64,000 nucleotides of DNA from Lachnospiraceae bacterium (GCA_024696615.1 JAILGS010000081.1:40200-104199); one strand, 5' to 3'. Counted from the first letter of the stretch, positions 35,059 to 45,519 are shown. The notes: a model not told the origin generated them from the letters alone. Made by a program: numbers and translations.

Positions 35059-36720
35059 CTAATACACACTTACCTGACTATAATAGTGCAGTAAAATGCT
35101 TTTATAATCATATCCATCCCGTGCAAGGGCTCTGGCACCGGACTGACTTAATCCCACGCCATGACCATAACCCATACCGGCAAAATAATAGGTGCCTTCC
35201 GTGGATGGAGCATTTTTAGGGAAATTGGTAAGATTATCCTTACTAATCACCACATACTGCTCTAACTCACTGCTGAAAGCACTGACCTCTCCCTCTCCAG
35301 AAATCACATAGGAGGAAGAAATCCTACCCTTGATAGCTTCGCTACTTCCCTGAATCATTACTTCATCCGGAACATCCCCATAGGCAATCACCTTGGCTTT
35401 ACTATCGGGAAGTCCAAGAGCGGTTCGCACCTTTTCCTTATATAGGGAACCCTCTCCGACGCTGCCACGAATCCTTAATTGATAGATGCGTCCTGCATCC
35501 GTACGAATCGGAACAGACACATCGGTTACACTTCCTACGTTCACGCCCTGATCCGCCATAATCCTTGCAAGTTCTTGTGCCGTATAGGACTTGATCCAAG
35601 GCTTTTTTTCTGCATAATCCTCGGTTTCATCCGGCATGGCACGATAATAAGTCAGGGCCACATCCCAGACATTTTCCGCCGCTTCCGTATGTCCACCACT
35701 GGTGGAATAAAAATAAGCTTTTACCACGCTGGTACGATACCATACCATCACTCCTGCCGTGGCATCCACCGCTGCATTGGTGGAGGTGTTTTCCGCACCA
35801 TACCCCCGATACACCTGACTGGAGGTGGTATCCACTAACGCATACCCCTTATGAAGTCCAAAACTTCCCGTATAATCATTGGAAGCATAGGCATAACTTC
35901 TTGCCACCACAGCCTGCGCCTTTAAGGCTTCTGCTTCCCAGGAGGATGACATCTCGCAAGGAACCACACCGTACAAATATTCTTCCATGGGAAGGACATT
36001 CACACAAGTCACATAGGAAGAACCGCCATAGCGACCAATCTCCATAAATCCCCGATACTTTCGCTCTCCTAAGTCAATGACCGAAACTCCTGCGGCGTCA
36101 CACGAAGCCGCATAGAAATTGGGATACTGTCCATCATTTCCCACTTCGATGATCAATTCTTCCGTATAATAAAGTCTTGTGGTATAGCGGCTCTGTGCTG
36201 TACTCACCTGAAAACCCATCCCGGTCTGTGCTTCAATGGCCGAAGCTTCCGAAGCCTCCGTGGATAATTCCGATCCACTAATATATACATGGTAATCCCC
36301 GTATCCCCGCATGCCTGCATAGAGATTGGAATAACCAGTTTTGGCAATCAATTCCTTCTTGGCATTCTGTGCCGCTTCCAAGCTTGCATAGGACTGGTTG
36401 GAAACATAGGGAACCACATCGTCAATGGCCACTTTAAATCCTAATTCACTGTACAAATTAGCTACAGGAGTGAAGGTTCCATTCACCCAATATCCCACCA
36501 CAAGGTCGTGATTTTTCATGGTTTCATAGGTATGCCCGGAGTATTTACTAACAAGCCCGATCCGCACCAGATACTTGCTAAGATCCATGGCTTCCACATC
36601 ACAGTGAAGGGTAAAAAAAGCCATCCCCATCCATAGGAAAACAGCCGCCATGGCCCATATGGGACTTCTAAAAAAATTTTTTCGCCCATGATATGCATTT
36701 GTACCAAGTCTTGTTGCCAT
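35059..36720 (-). CDS. SpoIID/LytB-domain cell-wall protein
   Basis: The 553-residue protein has an N-terminal membrane/signal segment (about 22-45) and an extracellular region of roughly 150 residues that may hold a SPOR-like fold. A SpoIID/LytB domain follows: INVLPMEEYLYGVVPCEMSSSWEAEALKAQAVVARSYAYA carries the catalytic Glu, and the C-terminal GMGYGHGVGLSQSGARALARDGYDYKSILLHYYS is diagnostic. SpoIID is a lytic transglycosylase; this one is longer than sporulation SpoIID and may act in vegetative wall turnover. ATG 36720 follows GAGGGAG. It heads the operon with queA and asnB. Confidence 0.88.
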   Translation of the reverse strand: MATRLGTNAYHGRKNFFRSPIWAMAAVFLWMGMAFFTLHCDVEAMDLSKYLVRIGLVSKYSGHTYETMKNHDLVVGYWVNGTFTPVANLYSELGFKVAIDDVVPYVSNQSYASLEAAQNAKKELIAKTGYSNLYAGMRGYGDYHVYISGSELSTEASEASAIEAQTGMGFQVSTAQSRYTTRLYYTEELIIEVGNDGQYPNFYAASCDAAGVSVIDLGERKYRGFMEIGRYGGSSYVTCVNVLPMEEYLYGVVPCEMSSSWEAEALKAQAVVARSYAYASNDYTGSFGLHKGYALVDTTSSQVYRGYGAENTSTNAAVDATAGVMVWYRTSVVKAYFYSTSGGHTEAAENVWDVALTYYRAMPDETEDYAEKKPWIKSYTAQELARIMADQGVNVGSVTDVSVPIRTDAGRIYQLRIRGSVGEGSLYKEKVRTALGLPDSKAKVIAYGDVPDEVMIQGSSEAIKGRISSSYVISGEGEVSAFSSELEQYVVISKDNLTNFPKNAPSTEGTYYFAGMGYGHGVGLSQSGARALARDGYDYKSILLHYYSQVSVY

Positions 36721-36758
36721 GCATGCTCCCTCAAAAAAAGACACAAAAATACTTATAT

Positions 36759-36787
36759 ATTATAGACTTATCCAGACATACTTTCAA
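36759..36787 (-). promoter_or_regulatory. promoter of the SpoIID-like/queA/asnB operon
   Basis: Minus-strand -35 TTGAAA (36782-36787), 17-nt spacer, perfect -10 TATAAT (36759-36764). Confidence 0.7.
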
Positions 36788-36807
36788 CCAAAAGCTGTAC
36801 CGCTCCG

Positions 36808-36860
36808 GGAAAAGAACAAAAGCACCGGAGCAGATCTAAAAACCGCCCTCGGTGCTTTAT
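36808..36860 (-). terminator. pheST terminator
   Basis: Stem AAAGCACCG (36819-36827) / CGGTGCTTT (36850-36858) with a long loop; the minus strand continues TGTTCTTTT. Confidence 0.7.
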
Positions 36861-36906
36861 AAGTCTTTCTCAATCCTTACAGGATCGAAATTTTCGTTGT
36901 TATGGA

Positions 36907-39351
36907 TTAGCCACGAAGCTCAATCTTTAAGGTTTCAGAAAGCTTTCCAACAATCTTATCCACGAACTTTGAAACTCGCTCCGCATCCAATGCCTCTTCC
37001 TTTGGAGCAAAGGTCACGGTGTAAGCCATACTCTTCTTGCCTTCTGGAATCTGGCCGCCTTCATAGACATCGAATAACTTCACTTCCTTTACGTACTTGC
37101 AAGCGGAACAAACTGCTTCTTCCACCTGACCAAAAGTGATGTCCTTGTCCATTAATACTGCAAGATCACGCTTTTCTTCTGGGAACTTGGACAGTGGAGT
37201 AAACTCACGCTTCACATGATACCACTGGGATAACTTCTCCAAATCCAGTTCCATTACCAATGCGCTTGTACGCATATTTAATTCGTTCTGAATATCATAT
37301 GCTAATTTACCAAAGTATCCAATTTCTTCGCCCTGGCAGATCACTTTCACGGTCTGATATGGATGGGTAAAGGTCTTGGTGGTTGCTTCATATTCAAAAC
37401 TTACCTGTAAGCTATCTGCGATGGTATTGGCAATGCCCTTCATGGTATAGAACGTCTCCTCATTACCAAAGATACCTACGCATAAAGTCTGCTTCTCCTC
37501 TGGATATTCCGTTAATGGAAGGGACTTTGGAAGGAAGATCTTAGCAACTTCGAATAAACGTCCCTCTAAAGTACCAGCCTTTTCATTTCTTGCAATGGCA
37601 TTCACCATGGAAGGAGCAAGGGTGGTTCTCATAATGGAAAGATCCACATTAATTGGATTTAAGATGGAGATTGCTTTACGCTCCGGTGCATCTTCCTCAT
37701 ACTTTAACAGATCTAAATCCGCTGGGGAGTAGAAGGAATAGTGCATGCACTCGTAAATACCCATACTGCATAAGGTATTCTTTAAGGCCATCTCACCCTT
37801 TTGTACAGCATTTAAACCACCGATGGTTACCTGTGCTTCTGGAAGGAAGTGGCTTTCCACATGATCATATCCATAGAGACGGATCACTTCCTCTGCTACA
37901 TCCGGATAACGCTCCACATCATTCTCTCCCTCTGGAAGCATATCTTCACGATAGGCAGGAACCTGAATGGTAAGCTTGTCCCCATCCACCTTAGGAGCAA
38001 AATTAAGATTGGTCATGATTCGAAGAATATCTTCCGTTGGAACCGTAATACCAAGCACGGAATTAACCTTCTGAATGCTTACGGACATCTCCTGTGGCTC
38101 AATGGAATTTCCCACATTCACATCACAGTGGGTGGAAGAAACCTTACCACAACCTAATTCTTCAATCAGATGCAGGGCTCTCTTTAAACCAAGAACGGTG
38201 GAATATTCATCCACGCCCTTCTCGTAACGGGCACTGGCATCAGAATTCTTGCCAAGCGCTCTTGCAGTCTTACGCACATTATCCCTGGCAAATTTAGCAC
38301 ATTCAAATACAACTCCGGAAGTTGTTTCGCGAATCTCAGAATTTAAGCCACCCATCACACCGGCTAAAGCCACTGGCTTTACTCCATCACAGATGACTAA
38401 GTTATTGGAAGTAAGCTCATATTCCTGCTCATCCAGGGTAACAATATGCTCTCCATCCTTCGCACGGCGAACAACGATTTCATTTCCCTCTAAGAAATTC
38501 TCATCGAAGGCGTGCATTGGCTGGCCGATTTCCTTTAATACATAATTGGTAATATCCACAATATTGGAGATGGAATTCATTCCCACTAAAGCAAGTCTAC
38601 GCTTCATCCAAGCTGGGGATTCTCCCATGGTAATATCGGATACGTAATGAGCCATATATCTTGGGCAAAGATCACTTGCTTCCACAGTTACCTTAAAACC
38701 ATCCTTCGTGCTGCCATTTTCGGTATAATCCGTTGCAGGCATCTTTAATGGCTTTTCCAACATCGCAGAAACTTCTCTGGCAATACCAAGAATACTCTGG
38801 CAGTCCGGACGATTGGCGGTTAAGGCAATATCAAACATCCAGTCATCCAATCCGGTTAATGCCTTCACATCCTCACCAGGAGTTGCATCCTGTGGAAGAA
38901 CTAATAAACCATTATATCCTGCACCCGGATACAGATCCTCCGTTAAACCGATCTCCACACCAGCACAGAGCATACCTTCGGACTCATAACCACGAAGTTT
39001 ACCCTTCTTAATGGTCATTACCCCTTCAATGGTGACATGGTCTTTCGCAGTTGCATAGACGGAAGCACCCACTAAAGCGAGAGGATACTTTCCACCGGCT
39101 TCCACATTGTCCGCGCCACAACATACCTGGAAGGTACCATGGCTACCGGCATTGACACGGCATACATGAAGATGGGTATCCGGAATTGCTTCGCAGGTCT
39201 CCACCAGACCAACGACCACATTACTAATGTCCTTACCAAGTTCATACTTTTCTTCTACTTCAAATCCACCATCGAATAATTTCTTCTCCAATACATCCGG
39301 GGTGACATCAATATCAACATAGTCCTTTAACCAACTTAATGGAACTAACAT
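36907..39351 (-). CDS. pheT: phenylalanyl-tRNA synthetase beta subunit
   Basis: The 814-residue subunit has the N-terminal EMAP-like tRNA-binding domain (about 40-150), the B3/B4 editing domain, B5, the catalytic-like core and a C-terminal ferredoxin-fold anticodon-binding domain (PLSKFPEEKRDLAVLMDKDITFGQVEEAV). MLVPLSWLKDYVDID is the canonical start. The length is standard. It follows pheS after 20 nt and forms the alpha2-beta2 enzyme. Confidence 0.98.
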   Translation of the reverse strand: MLVPLSWLKDYVDIDVTPDVLEKKLFDGGFEVEEKYELGKDISNVVVGLVETCEAIPDTHLHVCRVNAGSHGTFQVCCGADNVEAGGKYPLALVGASVYATAKDHVTIEGVMTIKKGKLRGYESEGMLCAGVEIGLTEDLYPGAGYNGLLVLPQDATPGEDVKALTGLDDWMFDIALTANRPDCQSILGIAREVSAMLEKPLKMPATDYTENGSTKDGFKVTVEASDLCPRYMAHYVSDITMGESPAWMKRRLALVGMNSISNIVDITNYVLKEIGQPMHAFDENFLEGNEIVVRRAKDGEHIVTLDEQEYELTSNNLVICDGVKPVALAGVMGGLNSEIRETTSGVVFECAKFARDNVRKTARALGKNSDASARYEKGVDEYSTVLGLKRALHLIEELGCGKVSSTHCDVNVGNSIEPQEMSVSIQKVNSVLGITVPTEDILRIMTNLNFAPKVDGDKLTIQVPAYREDMLPEGENDVERYPDVAEEVIRLYGYDHVESHFLPEAQVTIGGLNAVQKGEMALKNTLCSMGIYECMHYSFYSPADLDLLKYEEDAPERKAISILNPINVDLSIMRTTLAPSMVNAIARNEKAGTLEGRLFEVAKIFLPKSLPLTEYPEEKQTLCVGIFGNEETFYTMKGIANTIADSLQVSFEYEATTKTFTHPYQTVKVICQGEEIGYFGKLAYDIQNELNMRTSALVMELDLEKLSQWYHVKREFTPLSKFPEEKRDLAVLMDKDITFGQVEEAVCSACKYVKEVKLFDVYEGGQIPEGKKSMAYTVTFAPKEEALDAERVSKFVDKIVGKLSETLKIELRG

Positions 39352-39371
39352 AATTTTTCCTCCGTAACTAC

Positions 39372-40409
39372 TTATTTCTCATTAATCTGCTTTAATACAC
39401 GCATATCGGAACCGAATAACGCCTTGATGTTGTTAATACCATACTTTAACATGGCAATACGTTCCACACCCATACCGAATGCGAATCCGCTGTACTTTTC
39501 AGAATCGATTCCACAATTTTCAAGAACCTTCTTATTTACTACACCGGCACCAAGGATTTCAATCCAACCCGTATGCTTACAGAGGCTACATCCCTTACCA
39601 CCACATTCAAAGCAGCTTACATCCACTTCTACGGATGGCTCTGTGAATGGGAAGTAGGAAGGACGAAGACGAGTCTTGGTTTCCTTACCAAAAATCTTCT
39701 GTACGAACATATCCAACATACCCTTTAAATCACTTAAGGTAATATTCTCATCCACCACTAACCCTTCCATCTGGCTAAACATTGGAGAATGTGTTGCATC
39801 ATCATCGGAACGGAATACCTTACCTGGGGAAAGGATCTTAATTGGTGGCTTCTGGGACTCCATCACATGAATCTGACCTGCTGAAGTCTGGGTACGAAGT
39901 AAGAACTCTGGGGACAGATAGAAGGTATCCTGCATATCCCTTGCCGGATGATCCTTCGGAGTATTTAATGCGGTAAAATTATAATAATCATTCTCAATCT
40001 CTGCACCTTCATAGATTTCAAATCCCATTCCGGCAAAGATATCGATCAACTGATTCTTTACTAAGGTATCTGGATGAAGGTTACCAATTGGCTGAGGAGC
40101 TGCAGGAATTGTTAAATCAATCTTCTCTCTCTCATAGCGGGCCATTAACTCACGCTTCTTCATCTCAGCTTCCATGTTGGTAAACTGTTCCTGTGCCCAA
40201 ACCTTTAATTCATTCACGGATTTACCAAAACCTGCACGTTCTTCTGGTGCAAGGCTCTTCATTCCGGACATCAGTTCACTGATCTTACTCTTCTTTCCTT
40301 CAATAAATAAATTCTTGAAGTCATAGAGTTCCTTGGAACTTTGAAGATTTTTTAAGCCATCTTCAATCTGGCCTTTGAGCGTTGAAAGATTCTCTGATAA
40401 ACTACTCAT
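39372..40409 (-). CDS. pheS: phenylalanyl-tRNA synthetase alpha subunit
   Basis: The 345-residue class II catalytic subunit has an N-terminal coiled coil and motif 2 ([23 protein letters not shown]). Motif 3 is [22 protein letters not shown], and [25 protein letters not shown] precedes it. Four cysteines ([12 protein letters not shown]) look like a zinc knuckle present in many bacterial PheS. It is controlled by the T-box leader just upstream. Confidence 0.98.
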   Translation of the reverse strand: MSSLSENLSTLKGQIEDGLKNLQSSKELYDFKNLFIEGKKSKISELMSGMKSLAPEERAGFGKSVNELKVWAQEQFTNMEAEMKKRELMARYEREKIDLTIPAAPQPIGNLHPDTLVKNQLIDIFAGMGFEIYEGAEIENDYYNFTALNTPKDHPARDMQDTFYLSPEFLLRTQTSAGQIHVMESQKPPIKILSPGKVFRSDDDATHSPMFSQMEGLVVDENITLSDLKGMLDMFVQKIFGKETKTRLRPSYFPFTEPSVEVDVSCFECGGKGCSLCKHTGWIEILGAGVVNKKVLENCGIDSEKYSGFAFGMGVERIAMLKYGINNIKALFGSDMRVLKQINEK

Positions 40410-40447
40410 TACATTCTCCTACTTTCTAAAAAATTTCTTTTGGCAAT

Positions 40448-40721
40448 AAAAAAGTCCCATAATCTGCAAAACAGATTATGGGACGAATTGACTTTCATTC
40501 GCGGTACCACCCACATTCAGGAATATCCATTCCTGCACTCATTCTTGCTTTCATGCAGCAACTACATCCGCTTACTTCCCCCCCATTACCACCGGGACGG
40601 GATTTTCGCCAGAACGCTCCAATGCTGAAATTCATTCATAGACAACCGATTTCGCTTCCAGCCGCTGGCGAAATCTCTCTGTTGATTGTTTCCTATCAAC
40701 TACTTACACATCTTCACAGCA
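40448..40721 (-). ncRNA. T-box riboswitch of pheST (Phe specifier)
   Basis: The T-box GGTGGTACCGCG is at 40500-40511 on the minus strand. It is followed by a 13-bp terminator stem (40454-40466 with 40472-40484) and TTTTTTATT. The 5' part of the leader contains GAATTTCAGC with a TTC (Phe) codon in the expected specifier context at about 40626-40637. Uncharged tRNA-Phe should favour the antiterminator and raise pheST expression. It fills most of the 373-nt gap. Confidence 0.95.
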
Positions 40722-40727
40722 ACTCCC

Positions 40728-40756
40728 ATTGTAGTGACAATTTTTCCAAATGTCAA
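40728..40756 (-). promoter_or_regulatory. pheST promoter
   Basis: Perfect minus-strand -35 TTGACA (40751-40756), 17-nt spacer, -10 TACAAT (40728-40733). Confidence 0.8.
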
Positions 40757-40782
40757 CCCTTGGGCCATGAAATTTCCCCAGC

Positions 40783-41613
40783 TTACTCATCTGTTAGGGG
40801 GGAATCCAATTTCTTAATCTTTTCAAATAATTCCATATAAGGATTGATTTCATTACCCTTGGAACGATCAATCTGCTCACGGGTATTTTGCATAATCAAA
40901 TCCGTATAGGCAATTAAGTCGGCACATTGCTTTAACTGACTGGCAATGGCTTCTTCATTCTCCACATCCTGCTTATAACGAAGCTGATGCTCTAAGCTCG
41001 CCCAATAATCCATGGCAATGGTACGGATCTGAACTTCCACCTTAATATCCCTTGCACCTTCTGCAAAATACACAGGAACACTACTGATCAAATGTAAACT
41101 ACGATATCCATTATCCTTCGGATTCTTAATATAATCCTTCTCTGTAAGAATCGTAATATCACTCTGCTTCTTAAAAGCCTCGGCAATATTATAGATATCA
41201 TCCACATAGCTACATACCACACGCACACCGGCCACATCATTTAACGTGGCTTCCACATTGGCTGCCGTTGGCTGAACTCCCTTACGATTCATCTTCTCCA
41301 TAATCGAAGCATTACTCTTTAGACGGGAATGAATACTCTTAATTGGATTTCTCTGATTCTTTACACGAAATTCCGTATCCAATACTTCAAACTTGGTACG
41401 GATCTCCTTAATAGCACAGCTATACGCCATCATCAATTCCTTAAAATCCAACATGGTGTCCATCATCTGATTGGCCTGATTTAAAAACTGGCCCTGGAAC
41501 ATACTATTCTGTACCGTATTCAACAACAAATTGGCATTCTTACCAATATCTTCCGTGTTATAATGTGTTGTTTCCCCTGGTTCTTCCAATGGGTAGACAT
41601 CATACTCTGTCAT
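40783..41613 (-). CDS. relQ: small alarmone synthetase, RelQ/YjbM-like
   Basis: The 276-residue protein contains only the RelA/SpoT synthetase domain: NPIKSIHSRLKSNASIMEKMNRKG, then DVAGVRVVCSYVDDIYNIAE, NGYRSLHLISSVPV and KVEVQIRTIAMDYWASLEHQLRYK. There is no HD hydrolase or TGS/ACT region, so it can make but not degrade (p)ppGpp. ATG 41613 follows GGAGGG. It has its own promoter. It lies next to the amino-acid-responsive pheST, though the T-box has a separate promoter. Confidence 0.93.
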   Translation of the reverse strand: MTEYDVYPLEEPGETTHYNTEDIGKNANLLLNTVQNSMFQGQFLNQANQMMDTMLDFKELMMAYSCAIKEIRTKFEVLDTEFRVKNQRNPIKSIHSRLKSNASIMEKMNRKGVQPTAANVEATLNDVAGVRVVCSYVDDIYNIAEAFKKQSDITILTEKDYIKNPKDNGYRSLHLISSVPVYFAEGARDIKVEVQIRTIAMDYWASLEHQLRYKQDVENEEAIASQLKQCADLIAYTDLIMQNTREQIDRSKGNEINPYMELFEKIKKLDSPLTDE

Positions 41614-41760
41614 AATACCCTCCATCATGCTGTTTCATATTTCTTTCACCATCCCCATATGGTTCATAGAATACAGCATATCAATGTTACTAATTTTCTG
41701 TGTTTAATTCGTGAATTCTTTAAACATTTTTTCTAATTCGCCGTAAAACACCAAAATAAT

Positions 41761-41789
41761 ATTATACTCGCTTCATGAAGAAGTCGCAA
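41761..41789 (-). promoter_or_regulatory. relQ promoter
   Basis: Minus-strand -35 TTGCGA (41784-41789), 17-nt spacer, -10 TATAAT (41761-41766). It overlaps the hairpin following the FtsX-type gene. Confidence 0.65.
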
Positions 41790-41810
41790 GTATGTTCCAA
41801 CTTGCGACTT
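41781..41810 (-). terminator. hairpin after the FtsX-type permease gene
   Basis: Perfect 11-bp stem AAGTCGCAAGT (41781-41791... reading to 41800-41810) with an 8-nt loop. The T-tract on the minus strand is poor (CTTCTTCAT), so it may be a weak terminator or an RNA-stabilising end. Confidence 0.55.
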
Positions 41811-41834
41811 ATCCTTACGATTTTTTTCATCCCT

Positions 41835-43148
41835 TTATTCATTTCGAATGGCCGAGAGTGCACTAAGCCTGGTAGCTCGCTGGGCTGGGAAGAAACCAGC
41901 CACAATTCCCACTAAGGTGGAAAAGGCCATGGCCACTAACACTAACCAGAATGGAATGACGGAAATCTTGGTTGATCCATATCCCATGGCATCCGGTAAA
42001 ACCTTATTGATCACAAAGGAAATGGTGTAACTAATCACCAGTCCCACCATACCCCCTAAGAAACCGATAAATGCAGCCTCTGTTAAAAACAGGGCTCGGA
42101 TATTCCCCAGGGAACATCCTAACACCTTCATGACACCAATTTCCTTAGTTCGTTCATAGGTGGACATCATCATGGTATTGGCAATACCAATGGCTGCAAC
42201 CAATAAGGATACCGCACCGATTCCACCAAGTACCATCTGAATAATTCCCATTTCCTGTTCCTGTTGCTTGATCCACTCCGCTTCGGAATAGGCATAATAA
42301 CCCATCTCCTGAATCGTGGTAAGCACCGTGGACACATTCGCAGACTCATCCACTTCCACCTGTAATCCTGAATAGACAATATCTTTTAATGGTTTACCGG
42401 ACTTACTCGTTGGCTGTCCAGGAATAATACAATTCCGATAATTCTTCTTTAAAAAATGCTTTAAGGCATCCAGTTCACAATATACCTGATATCCATACAT
42501 ATTATAATCCTGTGGGCCGCCTTCCACGACACCGGCAATCTTAAGTTTCTGCTTACGAACCGGAACCTGTTTCTGATCCGGAGTATATCCCGGCTCAAAT
42601 TCCGTATAAAGATTACCATTAAAGTAATCAATCTCCGGAAGTACTCCCCTTTCATAAAAGGGATATTCATACGTCTTCGTCACATAGAAGGACTGAATTA
42701 CCATATTTCCAATAATCAATTGTAATTCATTGGAACCTGGGGTATAACTTCCCTGTCCTAAAGGAATCGTTTCCAAAAATTCCGGTGTCGTTCCAATTAA
42801 ATCAATATAACAGGAATATTTTCCCTGCACGAATCTGGCACTAATCCGAAGTTCCGGTCGAACTCCCACCACATGATCCATCATGAGAAAGTCCTGGATG
42901 GCTTGATCATCTAGTTGTACCTTATTCTTACTATCCGAAGAATAATTACTACCAGAAACCGTAACTTCTGTCAGGCTACCATAGGCACTCATTTCCTCCA
43001 TCACAGCCTGCTTTAAACCAATACCCAAAGAAAGCATTACCACGATGGAGGCAGTACCAATCATAACACCTAATATGGTAAGAATCGTACGAACCTTCCG
43101 CTTCCAGAGGTTCGACGCACTCATTGCAATGATATCAAAGAATCTCAT
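41835..43148 (-). CDS. MacB/FtsX-type ABC permease
   Basis: The 437-residue permease has one N-terminal membrane helix (TILTILGVMIGTASIVVMLSLGIGL), a large extracellular domain (about 50-300) and three C-terminal helices (GGIGAVSLLVAAIGIANTMMMSTYERTKEIGVMKVLGCS, then two more). This is the topology of MacB-type transporters, which move substrates by mechanotransmission. It overlaps the upstream secreted-protein gene by 14 nt and is the last gene of the module with the ATPase at 44647. Confidence 0.92.
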   Translation of the reverse strand: MRFFDIIAMSASNLWKRKVRTILTILGVMIGTASIVVMLSLGIGLKQAVMEEMSAYGSLTEVTVSGSNYSSDSKNKVQLDDQAIQDFLMMDHVVGVRPELRISARFVQGKYSCYIDLIGTTPEFLETIPLGQGSYTPGSNELQLIIGNMVIQSFYVTKTYEYPFYERGVLPEIDYFNGNLYTEFEPGYTPDQKQVPVRKQKLKIAGVVEGGPQDYNMYGYQVYCELDALKHFLKKNYRNCIIPGQPTSKSGKPLKDIVYSGLQVEVDESANVSTVLTTIQEMGYYAYSEAEWIKQQEQEMGIIQMVLGGIGAVSLLVAAIGIANTMMMSTYERTKEIGVMKVLGCSLGNIRALFLTEAAFIGFLGGMVGLVISYTISFVINKVLPDAMGYGSTKISVIPFWLVLVAMAFSTLVGIVAGFFPAQRATRLSALSAIRNE

Positions 43149-44613
43149 CGTCCTCTTCGCTTAACCTTTCTCTTTTCTTCTTATTCTTCACAAGAATCAC
43201 AACTACAATCACAACAACTGCAATAACCGCAAGACCGATGAGGGCACCAACCCAAGGGGACATTCCTGCCTTCTCTTCTGGCATCCCATCCCCATACATG
43301 GCCTGCATCTCTTCCTCCGTTGGAATATATGGTTCATAAACATAAATATTCGTGGTGGTAGTTTCGGTCCCCATCACACCATCCGCATCCTCATAGGAAA
43401 TCACCAAATCCACATTTCCTTCATCTTCTGTGATGGCAATGGCATGCAGTGGCAATTCCACATAGCCCGTACTACCTGGAATAATATTTCCCACAAATGT
43501 CTTATCGGATGTTAATGTCTTACAATCCTCACTCACATAGGCCTGCACATTATACATGGTGGTCTTACCAGTATTATTAATGGCAAAGGAGACATCCACC
43601 GTTCCATAATTTTCTACAGAACCACTTCCCGCATCCATCTCTGTAATGGAAAATTTGGTTTTTTGATGCACAGGAATAGAAATACTTTCTGAGGCAGTAT
43701 ATGCTGCTGCCTTCTTTCCTTCATATTCTGCAGCCATATTTAATACATATGGCTTCTGTTCCAAAGAAGCACTGGCTTTCATGGTTAATGTTAAATCCGT
43801 GGTAGCTCCGGCACTGATTCGATTCACGAATTCCGTACTGGAACCGGATACTGGTAAGAATTCTCCATTGGTGGTGGAGAAGGTTACCTTCATATTACTT
43901 ACGGAGGTATCCGAAGAAGTATTCTTTAAATGTACCGTAAGATCAAATTCCTGTCCTGCAAAGATTTCTTCCGGATTGGTTTCATATCCAGTAACAATCA
44001 CACGAGGAACGGATACATTGGCACTATCCGTAGTCTCTTCCGTACCCACTAAATACACATCCACATTCTTTACCACACGATAATGAATGGCATCCTTAGC
44101 ATAATCAATGGTGAAAGGAATGGAATAATATCCCGTCTTCACATCATTCTTTACATTAAATGGGAAGCCACACCATAATTCATACTTGGTATTACCATCG
44201 GCTTCTGCAATCGCATACATACAATCATCCTGTACAAATGGACCGGATGTAGTTTCCGTTGGTCGTACGGAGATCAGTTCCACCGTTCCACCATAACTTC
44301 CATCATCTAATTTATCCGGAGCACAGGTCCAAAATCCCACACCGGATACTCCTCCGGCGCTCATTGGCTGGGTAATGATTCCAGTAATCTTAATATCCGC
44401 CACATCACCTTCTGCATAAAGATTAGAACTCGTCGTATTGGTACTTGCTGTAGTTTCTGTAGCAGCTGTGGTTGCTGTAGTAGCTGTAGTTGCTGTGGAA
44501 GCCTTGGTTGTAGCCTCCTCACCAGACACTTCATATACTACCGTCTGCATTCCTGTTAGTGTCATACATGTTAGGGCCATTGCCAAAAATCCCTTAACAT
44601 TAAACTTCCTCAT
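43135..44613 (-). CDS. secreted CARDB-like protein with C-terminal membrane anchor
   Basis: The 492-residue protein has a signal peptide, a Thr/Ala low-complexity linker (about 35-62) and beta-sandwich repeats. It ends with a membrane helix (about 450-475, MSPWVGALIGLAVIAVVVIVVVILV) and a basic, then acidic tail. The repeats (VIVTGYETNPEEIFAGQEFDLTVHLKNTSSDTSVSNMKVTFS and a second YGTVDVSFAINNTGKTTMYNVQAYVS) look like CARDB/COG1361 adhesion-type folds. Its coupling to an FtsX-type permease and ATPase suggests an accessory surface component of that transporter, perhaps the MacA-like periplasmic part. That role is inference. Confidence 0.8.
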   Translation of the reverse strand: MRKFNVKGFLAMALTCMTLTGMQTVVYEVSGEEATTKASTATTATTATTAATETTASTNTTSSNLYAEGDVADIKITGIITQPMSAGGVSGVGFWTCAPDKLDDGSYGGTVELISVRPTETTSGPFVQDDCMYAIAEADGNTKYELWCGFPFNVKNDVKTGYYSIPFTIDYAKDAIHYRVVKNVDVYLVGTEETTDSANVSVPRVIVTGYETNPEEIFAGQEFDLTVHLKNTSSDTSVSNMKVTFSTTNGEFLPVSGSSTEFVNRISAGATTDLTLTMKASASLEQKPYVLNMAAEYEGKKAAAYTASESISIPVHQKTKFSITEMDAGSGSVENYGTVDVSFAINNTGKTTMYNVQAYVSEDCKTLTSDKTFVGNIIPGSTGYVELPLHAIAITEDEGNVDLVISYEDADGVMGTETTTTNIYVYEPYIPTEEEMQAMYGDGMPEEKAGMSPWVGALIGLAVIAVVVIVVVILVKNKKKRERLSEEDDEIL

Positions 44614-44646
44614 GATCTTTTCCTCCTAGTAACTATAACTCCCCGA

Positions 44647-45519
44647 TTATTCTTTTCCTACATCCGCATTGGTTTCTTCCACCTGCGACTCTATGATTTC
44701 CTGGTCTTCCATCTCCACCTTCTTTTTGCGGTTTCGATTCTCCTCCAAGGCCACAATCTTTCCATCCACAATTCGAATGATTCGATCCGCATAGGATGCC
44801 AAATGGTCATCATGGGTTACCATAACCAAAGTTTTTTTCTGTTCATTCACCACCTGACGCATGAGATTCATCATCTCTTCCGAAGTGGCAGAGTCCAGAT
44901 TTCCCGTAGGCTCATCCGCAAATACAATATCCGGATCCAATACCAGCGCTCTTGCCATACCCACTCGCTGCTGCTGTCCACCGGACATCTGATTCGGTTT
45001 ATGTTTCTTATATTTCTGAAGCCCCACAAGATTTAACATCTTGTCCGCCTTCCGATTTCGAATCTTTTTCGGAATTCCACGGAAATTTAACGGTAAAGCC
45101 ACATTCTCCAGTGCCGTCATGGTTCCCATAAGATTATAGGACTGAAAAATAAATCCCACATGCTCCCTTCGAAAACGAACTAACTGATTCTCATTCATCT
45201 TCTCAATATGCGTTCCGTTAATGGAAATCTCTCCCTTACTAGGTTTCTCCAACCCTGCAAGCATATTTAATAAAGTGGATTTACCGGAACCGGACGTACC
45301 AACGATGGCACAAAACTCTCCTTCGTTAATGGTAAAATCCACCCCATTTAACGCACGGACTTTATTGGTTCCAATAGAATAAATCTTATATAGATTTTTA
45401 ACTCTGATGATTGGTTTGGCTTCTTGTGTACTAGTACTCTGGCTGTCTTTTGGCAATGTTTCAACTGCCTCGCCCACTGCAATCACCCCCTTTTTTTTTT
45501 TCTTCCATAAAAAAGGCAC
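44647..45519 (-). CDS. LolD/MacB-type ABC ATPase
   Basis: This ATPase has Walker [11 protein letters not shown] loop FQSYNLM, signature MSGGQQQR, Walker [14 protein letters not shown] and VTHD. The N-terminal 40 residues are an extension with a Lys run coded by eleven A followed by five G (45486-45501). GTG 45519 lies inside the terminator-like hairpin. GTG 45477, preceded by AAGGGGGTGA, would skip the A-tract and may be the real start. The tail (about 255-290) is charged and acidic. It is the energy unit for the FtsX-type permease. Confidence 0.9.
   Translation of the reverse strand: MPFLWKKKKKGVIAVGEAVETLPKDSQSTSTQEAKPIIRVKNLYKIYSIGTNKVRALNGVDFTINEGEFCAIVGTSGSGKSTLLNMLAGLEKPSKGEISINGTHIEKMNENQLVRFRREHVGFIFQSYNLMGTMTALENVALPLNFRGIPKKIRNRKADKMLNLVGLQKYKKHKPNQMSGGQQQRVGMARALVLDPDIVFADEPTGNLDSATSEEMMNLMRQVVNEQKKTLVMVTHDDHLASYADRIIRIVDGKIVALEENRNRKKKVEMEDQEIIESQVEETNADVGKE
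45486..45501 (-). repeat. homopolymer A11G5 at the 5' end of the ATPase gene
   Basis: The minus strand reads eleven A followed by five G, within codons 6-12 of the longest frame. An ATG at about 45508 is in frame with the ATPase only if the run has 10 or 13 A. Confidence 0.9.

Noticed and set aside
40448..40721. Other riboswitch classes considered for the leader upstream of pheS
   Set aside because: The consensus T-box, the Phe codon context and the terminator explain the whole leader.
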